From the NCBI RefSeq assembly GCF_027595985.1, contig NC_073304.1:48711137-48775136 (forward strand): 64,000 nucleotides of DNA. The letters are read 5' to 3'. The number at the start of each line of letters is the position of its first letter. Within the stretch, counting starts at the first letter, position 1. Below, piece by piece: positions 27,546 through 39,379 of the stretch. This DNA is from Sorex araneus. Taxonomy: Eukaryota > Chordata > Mammalia > Eulipotyphla > Soricidae. Position numbers and translations under genes: made by a program. Below the pieces are notes generated by a model. The model searched no databases. It had not been told where the DNA came from and saw nothing but the letters and a program-made list of their open reading frames with translations.

Positions 27546-29145
27546 GGCTGCCACTGTGGAGGCACCAGCGGCCCGGCCTTCCTCCAGCTGAGAGGGCAGC
27601 GGGGAGCCCAGCCCTGCACAGGGTGGCAGGAGCTGATGAGAGGAAGTGGAGAGATAAGCTGGTGCTCCATAACCTCACACCCCCAGCTCAGCCCGCCCCC
27701 TCCCTCCCCTCCACCGCTGTAATGCCCACGTTCACTTCCACCCTCGGCCACTCTCACCAACAAAGGACCCAGACAGCCCACACATCACAGCATCGCCATT
27801 CCCCCATGTTGCTTTTCTTGACCTTAATTTTTTGATGTTGGTGAGTTCTCTTTGGTTTGTTTGTTTTTCTGATCGTGACTTTTTTGGGGTGACTGACCTG
27901 AACTGGCACTGCCATGGGAAAATTCTCCAGATAACCTTTCTCAAGCTTTCTGTCAAGCAAAGAAATTGTTGGGAGAGGTAGGAAAGGACTGAATTCAGAG
28001 CGTACACCCCAGAAGGATCTCGCCCTGTGACCTCTCCTGCAGCGTTAGGTCTACAAAATTGATTTTGGACTGCCGTCAGAGTGAATGTAGCATTGGCAGT
28101 TGTACTAAAACAGTGAAGCACAAAAATACCAGCCCAGGGCTGCAGGAAGGCACACAGCAGGCTCCTTGGGGCAGGTTCTCTTGCTGCAGCCCCAGCTACT
28201 GGATGAAGTGGGATGCCTGCAACTCAACAGGCAGACTTAATGATTTGGTTCCTTTTTCAGAAAACATCGTTTTGGTTGGGCTTTTTTTTTTTTTTTTGAG
28301 AACCTGCTATGGACCAGGCACTGTTCTAGGCATAAGAGACACAGTGATGAACAAGTACAGAACTAGTCTTGGCCTTCCTGGAACTTATATTCATGTAGTT
28401 GAACAAACCAAAAATAAAAGAATTACAAATTATATTTTTTTAAGTTCCAGGAAGGAATAAATAAGGGCCAAAGAGGCTAAATAGCAAGATCTTTCAGATC
28501 CCCTTGCAGGATGCTAAAAAAAACACATGTTCTAGCTACATTGCTAGACATGTATCTACTCAATGCCTTTCCACCGTGCTATTTTAATTAGTACCTGCTG
28601 CTATTCACCACCGAGCCCTCCTTTGGTAGTATTGATGTCAGCATTCTTATTTAATAATGCTGCAGTGATACTAAGCCTTAAAATTTTGATGTGGTGAGGG
28701 ATGGGGGAACTACTGGTCAGGGAAAGAGGATCCCTTCTCACTCCTGAGGGGTCTTCAGGTGCAGTCCACGGCATTCATGTTCTCAGGACAAATGCGTTTG
28801 TCTCCACGTCTCCTCTCTGGGCCCATGATAAATGAACACTCCATCCGTCCTACTGCCATCCACTCCCTAACTTCCGGGAATAATTCAATGTTTGGAAAAA
28901 ACTGAACTTGTATGTCATTGCTAACCTGATAGCAGAATAATCATGCTTATTACTTCTATATAGAGATAGACTTACATAAGTTTCTCTTCAGATGCTTAGT
29001 TTGACATGAAGTTTTAGAAAAGGTAGGACCTAGAAAAAAGGTTCAACATAGTTGTCTTTATAGTTGCTGGTGAGCTAAGAAATTCACCAGGGGGGGAAAC
29101 AATTAACAACAAATAAAAAGGGGAAAGAAGGATGAGAAAAATAAA
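27546..29145 (+). other. TRIM9: Putative TRIM9 3' UTR
   Basis: No introns or shrew SINEs are seen over 1.6 kb. AATAAA hexamers lie at 28413-28418, 28456-28461, 29112-29117 and 29140-29145. An L2-like fragment lies at about 28290-28400 after a T-run. Which signal is used, and so the real 3' end, cannot be told from sequence alone. Confidence 0.5.
28290..28400. mobile_element. L2-like ancient LINE fragment
   Basis: AACCTGCTATGGACCAGGCA followed by CTGTTCTAGGCATAAGAGAC, ACAGTGATGAACAAG and CTTCCTGGAACTTATATTC. This word order is typical of the 3' region of L2 in mammals. Confidence 0.6.
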
Positions 29146-29639
29146 TCAGTTATAGTTCGGATGAAATGTAATAGATGTAAATAGTGAATAATAATTTCAG
29201 TTCTCCCAATCGGCTACAGTGTTTTTCTAGTCTAATGTACCTAATTTATTGAAGGGGTGCTATCCTGTGTATGTCTGTCCGGGTTTTTCTTGGCTACAGG
29301 GAAACTGTTGCAGGGCAACACTCGTTTGATATTTGATTTACCTTCCCATGAGAGTCAATGGCTGGGCCGCTGTAGACTCATAGTTACTCTTGTAACCTCA
29401 TCCAGCTAATTAGATTTCCAGTGACTTGTAACACGTAGCTTACACTTAATTGCAATGATAGATGCATATAGCTACTATACTAGGAAAAATCGATATTTCT
29501 GGTGTGCCAATAAACGATTTTTATGAGAGCACATCATCTGTCTCTTTAGAGTGTCTTACTTTTTGCTTGTTGGGACTGACACTTCCACTTGATCAGAACA
29601 CAATTTCTTCAGCGCTTGGTGCTGAAAAGTACCATGAAG

Positions 29640-29922
29640 TACACCTTTATTGCAAACCACAACAGCTAATTAGAGAGAGAAAACAGAAGGGAATGCCTTG
29701 CCACAGTGGCGGGGTGGGGTGGAGGGGAGATGGGATTGGGGAGGGTGGGAGGGACACTGGGTTTACGGGTGGTGGAGAATGGGCACTGGTGAAGGGATGG
29801 GTTCCCGAACTTTGTATGAGGGAAGTATAAGCACAAAAGTGTATAAATCTGCAACTGTACCCTCACGGTGATTCTCTAATTAAAAATAAATAAATTAAAA
29901 ACAAACAAACAAACAAACAAAA
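29640..29922 (+). mobile_element. Shrew LINE-1, 5'-truncated, with target-site duplication
   Basis: Sense 3' UTR fragment with the G-rich block (GGCGGGGTGGGGTGGAGGGG), GGGCACTGGTGAAGGGATGG, CACGGTGATTCTCTAATTAA and a (CAAA)n tail. Perfect 15-bp target-site duplications (AAAAGTACCATGAAG) lie at 29625-29639 and 29923-29937. Only 283 bp of the element remain. Confidence 0.92.
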
Positions 29923-30240
29923 AAAAGTACCATGAAGCTCTTGAAATCCCATCCTCCCCCAAACACCCTCCCCTGCACTCTCTCCCATGGTACTTACCTC
30001 CTGTGTTTTAATGCTGAATGAAACAGGCACGGTTTGGTGCTATTCAAGGTCAGCCTCCAGATACCGAGAGCAAACTCGTTTCCCAAAACTCCACACACCA
30101 GTTCTGCACAGTCTCACCAATTTCGAACCTGGTTCCTTTGCCATGTCTCAAAATGGCTATGAAATGCAACTTTCTTTAAATAATTACATGATAAATCCCT
30201 CATACATTCTTTTGGGGCTTCTATTAAAACACTGTGATTT

Positions 30241-30421
30241 GGGGCTGGAGCAATAGCACAAGCACAGCTATTGGGTGTTTGCCTTGCACGCAGCAACCTG
30301 GGTTTGATTCCCAGCATCCCATATGGTCCCCTGAGCACCGCCAGGGGTAATTCCTGAGTGCAGAGCCAGGAGTAACCCCTGTGCATTGCTGGGTGTGACC
30401 CAAAAAAGCAAAAAAAGAAAA
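30241..30421 (+). mobile_element. Shrew SINE, full length, young
   Basis: GGGGCTGGAGCAATAGCACA through GGGTGTGACCCAAAAAAGC. Perfect 15-bp target-site duplication AAAACACTGTGATTT at 30226-30240 and 30422-30436, inside the edge of an L1-like remnant. Confidence 0.95.
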
Positions 30422-30433
30422 AAAACACTGTGA

Positions 30434-30790
30434 TTTACAAAGTTATACTTGAGTTTGAGACATACAATATTGTAGTGCCAATCCCATCACAAGTGTCAAC
30501 TCCCCTCCATCAATGTTCCCAAGTTCCCTCCCATATCCCCTTGCCCCCACTCCAGCCTGCCCTTCTGCCAGGTATACTTCTTAGTTTCTGTAGTTAAAGT
30601 TTAAGTCTCTTGATATCAGTGTTGTTGACTCCATGCTTTAGATATTTTGCTCATTCCCTAACACCACCTCTGGACCTTAATCCCCTGACCTGGCCCCCAT
30701 TACTTCTCTGTCTCTTATCCCCCTCCCCTCCACTCTTCCTTTCTGTCTCTTTTATATACTCTGGAACCAAGGTTGACCTGGGCATCTCCC
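30434..30790 (-). mobile_element. Older L1-like 3' end
   Basis: Antisense. ATTTACAAAGTTATACTTGAG, GAGACATACAATATTG, CCAATCCCATCACAAGTGTC and CAATGTTCCCAAGTTCCC. The same word order occurs at 36715 onward and, in sense, at 42975-43125. Confidence 0.6.
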
Positions 30791-30879
30791 TTTTAAAACA
30801 CTGCATCTGATCTTTCAAAAAGAGACTTAAGTCACTATAAATTTATTTATACAATAAACTTAATCATCTATTAACAGGG

Positions 30880-31121
30880 GGGCTGGAGTGATAGCGCAGC
30901 AGGTAGGGTATTCACCTTGCATGCGGCTGACCCAGGTTTGATTCCTCCGCCCCTCTCGGAGAGCCCAGCAAGATATTGAGAATATCTCGCCCTCACGGCA
31001 GAGCCTGGCAAGCTACCCATGGCGTATTTGATATGCCAAAAACAGTAACAAGTCTCACATTGGAGATATTACTGTGCCCGTTTGAGCAAATCAATGAGCA
31101 ACTGGGATGACACTGACATTG
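30880..31121 (+). mobile_element. Long shrew SINE subfamily without an A-tail
   Basis: Head GGCTGGAGTGATAGCGCAGC, switch at GATTCC to TCCGCCCCTCTCGGAGAGCC, then GCCAAAAACAGTAACAAG. It ends GGGATGACACTGACATTG without poly(A). Target-site duplication ATCTATTAACAGGG at 30866-30879 and 31122-31135. Confidence 0.92.
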
Positions 31122-32299
31122 ATCTATTAACAGGGCTTTCCAATTTCTATTTGCATTTAAATCTTCCTCTATTATCTCTGCCCATGTTTTTTTTTTGCCT
31201 TCTGCTCTCTCCTTTGATTAACTGGACACCTCTTTACCTCATCCACTGTTCTAGCAGTATAGATTAACTGAATGTATTGCATTATTTTTATGCAGTTTTT
31301 AGCAAACTATCTTAGGGAGAAAATGAGACATCAAACACAAACTATTCTGCATTGTTTCTGATCTGTATTTTCAACCTAGCAGTTAATGGGTTTATGACAA
31401 GCAATAATCTAAGGTAAATGAAGTTTCTAATTGTTCTTTCTGTAATGTTTATTTCTGCATGTGATCTGTAAGGAGACTGCTCTACTCAGTATATTTTCCT
31501 AATTGCCTGCTGGATAATGTATCTGTCAGATGTGAGGAAATAATGTCTTCTGTCTTACTGGTTGAATAGGTTTCAAATGGTGAACAGATGAAGGTTAATG
31601 GGAACATCTCAAGAACTGGTTAACACTACAGTAGGATTTGTAGAATACATAAACTTTAACTGCCAGATAGAGTGATGTACCCAGACTTGATAAACCTGCA
31701 TGGAAAAAAGAAATCACAAATATCTATCACAAAGAAAGAAATCTTACGAACTGCTGGCGTTCAGTGACACTCCATGCATGATCTTATTTTATGTTTTCAG
31801 GATTTCAACTTAGACCATTTATGAATGAAAATGTCATGGAGTCATCACCTATATACAATATGTACATAAATGATAAGTTAGTTGTTCATCATCCAGTGGC
31901 AAGGACATTTATCCTTGGTGTTAAAAGAACCTGAGCATCTGCTTACCATGTTGAGATGGGTAAAGAGAGAATCTCAATGAATCAGACAAAACTTTGAGAG
32001 CCAAGTCAGGGGAAATCTGGATACCAAAGGACACAAGAGAATAAGAACACGAGGCAGGGTTCATGACAAGCTTTAGATGAAATTCACACCAGATAAAGTG
32101 CTTTTTTTAAAAAATGATCCTTAACGGCTCAGGTGTCAGGTTTTATCCACAAGCCTCTTACAAGTCTTTATCATCACTAAAGTTATCATCTTGATGGCAC
32201 ATTCCTAGTAGTAACTTTCAAAGATTATAGAAGGAGACAAGTAGGGACCATCCTTCTTCCATAAAATGGGTCTGATCCAATATGATTCTAAATAGGATC

Positions 32300-32536
32300 T
32301 ACACTCAGCAGTGCTCAGGGACTCCAGGGCCTCCCAACAATACTTAGACCAGAGTAGTGGTCTCACAGTTCAGTACTCCAACCTGGCAAGGCTAGGGCCC
32401 TGGGGACCAAACCAGAGCAAGTTAGAAGGTCACCAAGGATACACCCAGCCATGCTCAGTGGACCATACAATTCCAGGACTCAGTCCTCACACATGTCAGG
32501 CATGTGCTCCACCCCACTGAGCCATATCCTGGTCCT
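32300..32536 (-). mobile_element. Old SINE copy
   Basis: Antisense. GCAGTGCTCAGGGACTCCAG and later GGCATGTGCTCCACCCCACTGAGCC; very diverged, perhaps two fused copies. Confidence 0.45.
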
Positions 32537-32596
32537 AATATGAGATTTTTTTGTATAGTCTAATCTTCTTGGCATTAAGTTTAAAATAACATTAAT

Positions 32597-32758
32597 GGGG
32601 GCAGAGAGATAAAACAACTAGTAAGGTACTTTCCTTGCATATTGTCAAATCGGGTTCAATCCTCAACATCTCACTTAGTCCCTTGAGCACTGCCAGCAGT
32701 GATTTCTGAATATAAAACCAGGAATAACCCCTGAGTATCACCAGGTGTACCCCCCTTA
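32597..32758 (+). mobile_element. Shrew SINE
   Basis: Sense. GGGGGCAGAGAGATAAAACA, CGGGTTCAATCCTCAAC, TCCCTTGAGCACTGCCAGC and CCAGGTGTACCCCCC. Confidence 0.8.
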
Positions 32759-33064
32759 AAAAAAACTTAATTATAAAGATATTCTAATTTTTCAGGTACA
32801 AAGATTAGTTTCTTTTTTTTCTTTTTCACACTTTACTATCCCTAGTCTGAACTAAAAGTTTTCTTGATTATGTTATCGCCAAATTATGTCTCCTTGGACA
32901 CACAGTTTGGGAATACTCAGAAAGAAGGGAAGCATGACAGCTCTGAATGTGGAAGGTTGAACAGCTGGTCTCCTCTGAGCCTCCCAGAGCCACACGAAAA
33001 ACTCCCACTCTTTCTCCTCCTGTTTCCCACCTGCTCAAGATCTAATGGGGGGACAGATTTGTTC

Positions 33065-33224
33065 AAGTTTTAAGTCCTGTTAGAACAGAACATACTGTGA
33101 GTACAAGGCATGTGGGCAAACCAAGCACAAGTGCAATTACTCAGTGATCACGCATCTCCTCTCCCCATCTCCATTCAGAGTGATGAGCAGAGACATTTTT
33201 TGACTGAAATCAGATAGGGTCTGA
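33065..33224 (+). repeat. Diverged direct duplication, copy 1 (160 bp)
   Basis: Aligns without gaps to 35232-35391: 21 mismatches in 160 bp by hand count, about 87% identity. The core includes GAGTACAAGGCATGTGGGCA and AACCAAGCACA. Confidence 0.85.
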
Positions 33225-34121
33225 CTGAATGTAGTGGTCCTCTTAGCTCAGGGAGAGCAGGACCTCACAAATTAAGTGACTACATTCGTCTAAGGGTGAA
33301 TTCCAAAAATAGAGGTAGCAGGAGCCAGCAGCCAAGTGTGCAAAGCCCACAGCCAGATTTTCCTGATGGGATGGTTTGAATGAATGAATGCTTCTGATTC
33401 CTGTGCCTTTCTTTTTTAAGAAGTGATCTCTTCTTTATTTTTCATTATAGAAAATGTTTGGGAAATGGCAGGAAGCAAGAAAGCTCAGTTTCAGCCTCTG
33501 CAGAGGAAAAACAGCAGAGGGAGAATTCTTTTCAGTATTGACCTCATATCTCTGAATACCAATGCTCACCACTGAGTTAGTTCCAGAAATAACAGTTTCC
33601 ATAATTCAGTTGAAACTGGGGGTAGAGCCAAAGGAACCTAATACAACTGTTTCAAGCCACGAAGACAAGAAATGCCACCTCTCAGCCACCCAAAACTGGA
33701 ATCTGTTGATGTGGAAATATATCTCAACATTGGCGCTCAACTCACAAAAATCAGGTCCTCAGTTTAGGAAAACCACTTATCAGTGGTTTATCTAATTAAT
33801 TGCCCTCAAGCAGCCTAAGTAGGTCACCAACTGAAGGCTTTATTTAACACACACATGGGTGAACATGAGGGATTCTATTGAAAGCATATTGTGTGTCTGA
33901 CAAAACACTTCATTTCACAGAATCCTCTTGCTCAAACTCAAGTTACCATTGCACTGCAGTGGAAGTTAAATCCTCGTGACAAGCACGTCCACACAGTTGG
34001 TGTGCAAGGGAATTTTCAGGGCAGGATGGAAAAGTCACCTTGATTAACTTGTGAAAATTTACATTCCTTGAATATAGGCCATGATACTGTTTCTTAGAAC
34101 AAGGAAAAACAATAACTACTA

Positions 34122-34245
34122 TACTTTTACTGCTGGTGGTTTATCAGCTACTATTCTAAGAATTACTTGTTAACTCCTTTGATATACCTAGCAGCCCTAT
34201 GAGATGGGCATTATTGTTATACTCCATTCTTAAGATGAAGAAATT
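34122..34245 (-). mobile_element. MIR, first part (interrupted)
   Basis: Antisense MIR words: CTACTATTCTAAGAATTAC, AACTCCTTTGATA, CTATGAGATGGGCATTATTG and AAGATGAAGAAATTTGGG. It is cut by the SINE at 34248 and appears to resume at about 34990. Confidence 0.65.
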
Positions 34246-34247
34246 TG

Positions 34248-34430
34248 GGCCCGAGAAATAGTACAGGAGTTTAGATGCTTGTCTTGCATGTGGCCTATCC
34301 CAGTTTGATCCCTGGCACCACATGTAGTTCCCTGAGCACCATTCAGGAGTCATCCTTAAGCACAGAGCCAGACATAAGCCCTGAGCACTGCGGATTGTGG
34401 CCCAAACTCTCCCCCAGTTCCCCAAATAAG
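34248..34430 (+). mobile_element. Shrew SINE
   Basis: Sense. CGAGAAATAGTACAGGAG, CTTGTCTTGCATGTGGCC, CCAGTTTGATCCCTGGCACC and GATTGTGGCCCAAAC. Confidence 0.85.
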
Positions 34431-34452
34431 AAAGACATTAAAGTAAGCACAC

Positions 34453-34614
34453 TGGGGCTGGAGCGATAGTACAGTGGGTAGGGCATTTGCCTTACATGCG
34501 GCCAATCCAGGTTTGATCCCCAGCATCCCATATGGTCCCCCGAGCACCGCCAGGAGTGATTCCTGAGTGCAGAGCCAGAAGTCAGCCCTGAGCATCTGAG
34601 CATCGCTGGGTGTG
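34453..34614 (+). mobile_element. Shrew SINE whose tail seeds a microsatellite
   Basis: GGGGCTGGAGCGATAGTACA through GCATCGCTGGGTGTGAG. The expected CCAAAAAGC tail is replaced directly by the GAAA repeat that follows. Confidence 0.92.
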
Positions 34615-34622
34615 AGAAAGAG

Positions 34623-34692
<70 letters not shown>

Positions 34693-34791
34693 GAAGGAAG
34701 GAAGGAAGGAAGGAAGGAAGGAAGGAAGGAAGGAAGGAAGGAAGGAAGGAAGGAAGGAAGGAAGGAAGGAAGGAAGGAAGGAAGAGAAAGA

Positions 34792-34822
<31 letters not shown>

Positions 34823-34973
34823 GAAGGAAGGAAGGAAGGAAGGAAGGAAGGAAGGAAGGAAGGAAGGAAGGAAGGAAGGAAGGAAGGAAGGAAGGAAGGA
34901 AGGAAGGAAGGAAGGAAGGAAGGAAGGAAGGAAGGAAGGAAGGAAGGAAGGAAGGAAGGAAGGAAGGAAGGAA
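34615..34973. repeat. Compound (GAAA)n-(GGAA)n microsatellite, about 360 bp
   Basis: About 17 GAAA units, a long GGAA block, a short GAAAGAGAGA-type interruption at about 34784-34822, then a second long GGAA block. Long repetitive reading frames on both strands arise only from this repeat. Confidence 0.97.
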
Positions 34974-34989
34974 ACACAGTCTTTTGTAA

Positions 34990-35040
34990 TCCATTGGCAA
35001 GTGACAGAGCTGAAAGTTAAACCCACTTGTCATTTCTGGG
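34990..35040 (-). mobile_element. MIR, second part
   Basis: TCCATTGGCAAGTGACAGAGC and TGAAAGTTAAACCCA continue the antisense MIR consensus (the usual order is GCTAGTAAGTGGCAGAGC, then GGATTCGAACCCA) after the two SINEs and the microsatellite. Confidence 0.55.
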
Positions 35041-35231
35041 GCCTTGAATCTTCCTTGTACTTTCCTTTCCAAATCTCAAAGTCACACTAATCTATACACA
35101 CCCCCAAGGCACTGCTCACTTTTCTCCTTTGTATGCAAAGTTATTCCACTTGAGACCTGGAGGAAATTAAAACTGAAATTTTAAAATTATGAATATTTTA
35201 ATGATCAAAAAAACAAGTTTATAATATTTTC

Positions 35232-35391
35232 AAATTTTAGGTCTGCTTAGAACAGAACATGCTGTGAGTACAAGGCATGTGGGCAAACCAAGCACACGTG
35301 CAATTGCTTAGTGGTCACGCCTCTCCTCTCCGCCTCTCCATTCAGAGGGGTGAGCAGAGACTATTTTTGACTAAGGTCAGACAGGGTCTGA
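35232..35391 (+). repeat. Diverged direct duplication, copy 2 (160 bp)
   Basis: Second copy of the 33065-33224 block, same orientation, 2.17 kb downstream. The sequence between is mostly SINE, MIR and microsatellite. Confidence 0.85.
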
Positions 35392-35479
35392 AGGTAATGG
35401 TAAATGAAGCTTCTTATTTCCTGGGAAATGAACTCAGTTTGTTTTTCTGTCCTCAACTCCTTTAGATACCTCATATTAG

Positions 35480-35722
35480 TGGAGCCAGACAATTCTTGAT
35501 CTTCGGTAATTGGTTTGCTTCAACTTAGCATTGTGGCCCCCAAAGGTCATCTATGTTGTCACATATTGAAGAATATACTTCATTTTTAGGGATGAATAAT
35601 CTTCCATAATATGCCTAGAGCATATTTTTCTCTAGCTATTCATCTGTAAGTAGACATTTCAGTATTTCCATAGCTCAGCTACTATGAATAATGCTTCAAT
35701 GAATATAATAAAATTAAAATAG
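35480..35722 (-). mobile_element. Old L1 (ORF2 3' region), antisense
   Basis: Pattern ...GGGATGAATAATCTTCCATA, then CTATTCATCTGTAAGTAGAC, CATAGCTCAGCTACTATG and AATAATGCTTCAATGAATAT. This is the familiar antisense end of old mammalian L1 ORF2, with no intact reading frame. Confidence 0.7.
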
Positions 35723-35726
35723 AAAT

Positions 35727-35895
35727 GAAGGCTGGAGAAAGAGTACAGGAATCAAGTGCATGCCTGCAAGTAGCTGACCCTGGTTTGATTCTTAGTACCA
35801 CATGGTTATCGGAGCATCACTGGGTGCACACCAAGCACCATTGGGTTTGGTCCTGGGAGTCCTTGAGCACTGTGAGTGGCACAGCCACACTTTAT
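35727..35895 (+). mobile_element. Old SINE copy
   Basis: Sense. GGCTGGAGAAAGAGTACAGG, GACCCTGGTTTGATTCTTAG and a diverged 3' half. Confidence 0.7.
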
Positions 35896-36329
35896 TTGTC
35901 CAGTAATAATGTCTGCAACACACAAAGTGTTTTCTATCAGAAAAGTTCCTCAGATTTAGCACCCAAGGTTTTCTATGGACACTGGTCATATAAAGAGTCC
36001 TGCATAGCAGGTGTTAAAGTGCTAGCCTTTGGAACTAAAGCAGGTGTTCGACATGAACCATATTGTTCATAAGGGGGTTCAGTAGCCCGCTAAATAGATT
36101 AGGGGAAAGTTGTCAGGGTGGGAATCCAGGCCCCCAGCTGCCACTCAAAGAGAAATCCTTCAAACAGAGTTTGTGAGTACCTGCCCCATGGCCTGTAACC
36201 CAGACTTTATAACCCCAGACCTCTCCCTTCTATGGTTGGGCTTGTTCTGAAATCTGTTGCAGAAAGTCAAGTCTTGGGGCACCTATAACACAGTAAAAGA
36301 GTTCTAATTCTATTCAGTTTTGCCATCTG

Positions 36330-36489
36330 CCTTTTTTGCTTTAGGGACACACCTGGCAATAATCAGGGACCTTTCCCAGCTCCAGGTTTGCCTTGGTGGT
36401 GCTGGGAGATCATGCATTGCTGGGGGTCAAATCCAGATCTCCTGCATATGAAGCACGCACTCAGCCTGTTGTGCTACCTCCCCAGCCCT
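36330..36489 (-). mobile_element. Old SINE copy
   Basis: Antisense. GGGACACACCTGGCAATAATC, GGTGGTGCTGGGAGATCATG and GTGCTACCTCCCCAGCCC. Confidence 0.75.
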
Positions 36490-36684
36490 TGGTTTTGCCA
36501 TCTGTACATAAGCAATTTGCAAACATGTTTTTTAAAGAAGAACCATTTTATTATTAAATAAATGAATCATTTTAAAAGATGAAACAATTTCAAAATATTA
36601 ACAAGGGATAATGGTATGACTTGTGATTTTTATCTGCCATACTTTTACATGCTTTCTACATTTTCTAAGATAAACTCATTCTTC

Positions 36685-36710
36685 ACACACACACACAGAC
36701 ACACACACAT
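36685..36710. repeat. (AC)n microsatellite
   Basis: Short interrupted AC run. Confidence 0.85.
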
Positions 36711-36714
36711 GCAC

Positions 36715-37190
36715 TTTATTTAAACAATGTGGTTTACAAAGTTGTTCATGATGATTTGCTACAGGCATTCAATATCCAAAACCAATCCCACCAGCACAGT
36801 CACCTTCCATTCACCATTGTCTCTATTTTTCCGACCACCATCAAGCCTGCCCCTGTGGCAGGCCCACAATAATTTCTTTTATATTGCTTGTTACCCATAA
36901 ATGGCTAACAATGAAAGAAAAATATTTACTTAGAAGAAAATTGTTGCATCTCACCATGCAGATATTAAGTCCTTGTCTGAGGGATTATCAGTTAAGCTTC
37001 TGAATTAATGTTTTTGTTAGTCAAGATTGGTTGGCTTCTACATTACATTTCATCCAATCCTGTGTGCTACTGCTAGATTGTCAGTGTTATAGAGTTTAGA
37101 GATGTTGTGTGGCTGTGAATGTAGCTGCACACTCCAGAAAATCTAGAGTTTTTAACAGATCAGTCCAGCTGAAGTTAAATTTTTTACTAC
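36715..37190 (-). mobile_element. L1-like remnant, antisense
   Basis: GTGGTTTACAAAGTTGTTCATG, CCAATCCCACCAGCACAGTC and GTGCTACTGCTAGATTGTCAG. Its second half resembles 43765-44010. No reading frame survives. Confidence 0.6.
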
Positions 37191-37698
37191 TAAGTTAACA
37201 CAGCAGCAGAGGTGGCTCATGAGTTTGACAGCTGGGGCATCCTGAATTACAGGGAGCAGCCTATCCAATTCTGTGAAATCACGGAGCTTTCACCCACAGG
37301 GACCTGCAGTACCTTAGGTTTCGGTTGGGTTAAGTTCTCTGAGAGGCTCAATAGTCCTGAGGCAATGGAATCCAGCCAGAGTCATGCTTTTTAAAAAACA
37401 AGACAAATTTTTAAAAAACATATTTTCCACAAACCTAAGTGATAGCCTATAGCTGCAGAATCTGTTATTCTGAGCAGGAACTAGAAGATAACTTGGATCC
37501 CAAGGACATCTGTGGCCACAGACTTAGCATCCAGGCATCATGTATTATGCCACAGAAAGTGGCTGAGGCCCAAGAATCATTTGTCCCTCTGGACTGAAAT
37601 CTATTGCTATTCACTTCCATTCAGGTCTCCGAGATTGAAACTCATGAGACAAGATGCTTAGTTCTTAAAACAGATTTTGTGCATTGACGAATTAAAAG

Positions 37699-37838
<140 letters not shown>

Positions 37839-38299
37839 AAGAAACTCACAGAGGCTGGTTAATTTCAGGGAAGCTGCCACAATCTACAAGGCCTGTGATC
37901 AACTGTTCCGAGAGACAAACTTTATTTTATTTTAATAACTCAGACTTGTTCTGAGGTTAATAATAACAATTAATTTACAGGAGAAGGCAAACTAAAAATA
38001 TTCTAGGTAGTACTAGAAGATTTTTAAATTTGTCATAAGAATGCAATCTTTTACAGTTACCACTTTTTCCATCTTATGACAACTAATTAGGATCCAACAT
38101 TGATAAATACACAAATTATTAATAAAGAGTTACTTTTTAAAATGCCAATTCTTTCTCTCTAGTCTTCTCGTCAATAGCTTCAATTTTCATTGCTTCAATC
38201 CTTTTATTTAGAATAAGCCTTAGACTGCCAAATTACATTCTTCACAGCAGTAATAAAAACTGTCACTAATGCAAATATCTAAGCTATCTGATTGCATGC

Positions 38300-38772
38300 C
38301 AGCAAAACCAGCTATGTACAAAGTAACAAAGTACTGATATCTTCATAATAACTGAAAACTGAGCATTGCCCAAATTGATAAATTAAATGTGCTATATTGA
38401 TAAACTGGAATACCATGAAAACATGAAATTTGGCAAGAACATAAATAAAACTTACAAACATAAGGCTGAGTAAAATATGTCAGACAAAACAGAGATGTAC
38501 TGTATAATTCCACACATATGAAGTTTAAAACAGGAAAGAGTAATCTTCAAGAAATCAGGGTACTGACTATTCTTAGGAAAAAGGGTGGCCAAAAGGAGAC
38601 ATGAGAAATATTTCCAGGCTGGTTATAATGTTTTTAGTCAGTCTGGGTGGAATTTTCTTGACTTATTCAAGGATGCATTTCCAAAACTGTCATTAAAACT
38701 TTAGCTCTATACATGTATCTATAAGTATATTTTACTGTTATAAAAATATTAACCACAAAAAAGTTTACAAAG
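38300..38772 (+). mobile_element. Old L1 3' region, sense
   Basis: Words in the order expected for the 3' end of old mammalian L1: GAGTAAAATATGTCAGACA, TACTGTATAATTCCACACA, TATGAAGTTTAAAACAGG and TAATGTTTTTAGTCAG. It hosts the young L1 insertion at 38773. Confidence 0.65.
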
Positions 38773-39305
38773 TCCATTGCTGGATGACCATGATCTTGGA
38801 GGCCAGCTAAACTACTTTTGGTACCAGCAGCTTCTTGCAGAAATGTCTCTAGACTGTGAACTAAGCCACGGTCCCATGCTGCCCCAGGAGGGGAAAGGTT
38901 TTTCTCTTTCGGCTTTTTCCTTTCCGGGAGGGAAGGCGTGGCGACCGCCATCTTATAAGGACCACTAAAGAGAGGTACGAGCTTGCAATGAAACAATTTC
39001 TGGCAGAAATTTCCCTGGACTTAGTTACTAAAATACAGAAATCCAAAACCTCATATCTCTTTATTCTCAGCAATGGAAAACAAATTATCAAATGTTTCCT
39101 TTTCAGCAGGTCTGATTTTGGGGGGAAAACTCCAAACAATAATAGTGAGTTTTTTTGGGTGGGAATAGGGGGAGGGGAGGCATACTGGGGTTCTTGGTGG
39201 TGGAACATGTGCACTTGGTGAAGGGATGAGTGTTCGATCATTGTATAATTGACACTTAAGCCTGAATGTTTTATAACTTTCCACATGGTGATTCAATAAA
39301 AAAAG
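38773..39305 (+). mobile_element. Shrew LINE-1, 5'-truncated, with target-site duplication
   Basis: 533-bp sense insertion: a GC-rich part (GGCGTGGCGACCGCCATCTT), AGCAATGGAAAACAAATTATC, GTGAAGGGATGAGTGTTCG and CCACATGGTGATTCAATAAA. Perfect 16-bp target-site duplication AAAAAAGTTTACAAAG at 38757-38772 and 39306-39321. Confidence 0.92.
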
Positions 39306-39312
39306 AAAAAAG

Positions 39313-39379
39313 TTTACAAAGAAATTACATAACCAATGAGAGACACAATTATGAAGCTCCTTTTAGAAAAGGTTCAATA
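39313..39379 (+). repeat. Short direct duplication, copy 1
   Basis: TTTACAAAGAAATTACATAA, CCAATGAGAGACACAATTATG and AAGCTCCTTTT are repeated at 40551-40586 plus 40855-40889. Confidence 0.75.

Noticed and set aside
34343-35072. Long reading frames of 125-238 codons with Phe-Leu-Pro-Ser or Arg-Lys-Glu repeats on both strands
   Set aside because: They are translations of the GAAA/GGAA microsatellite, present in several frames at once.
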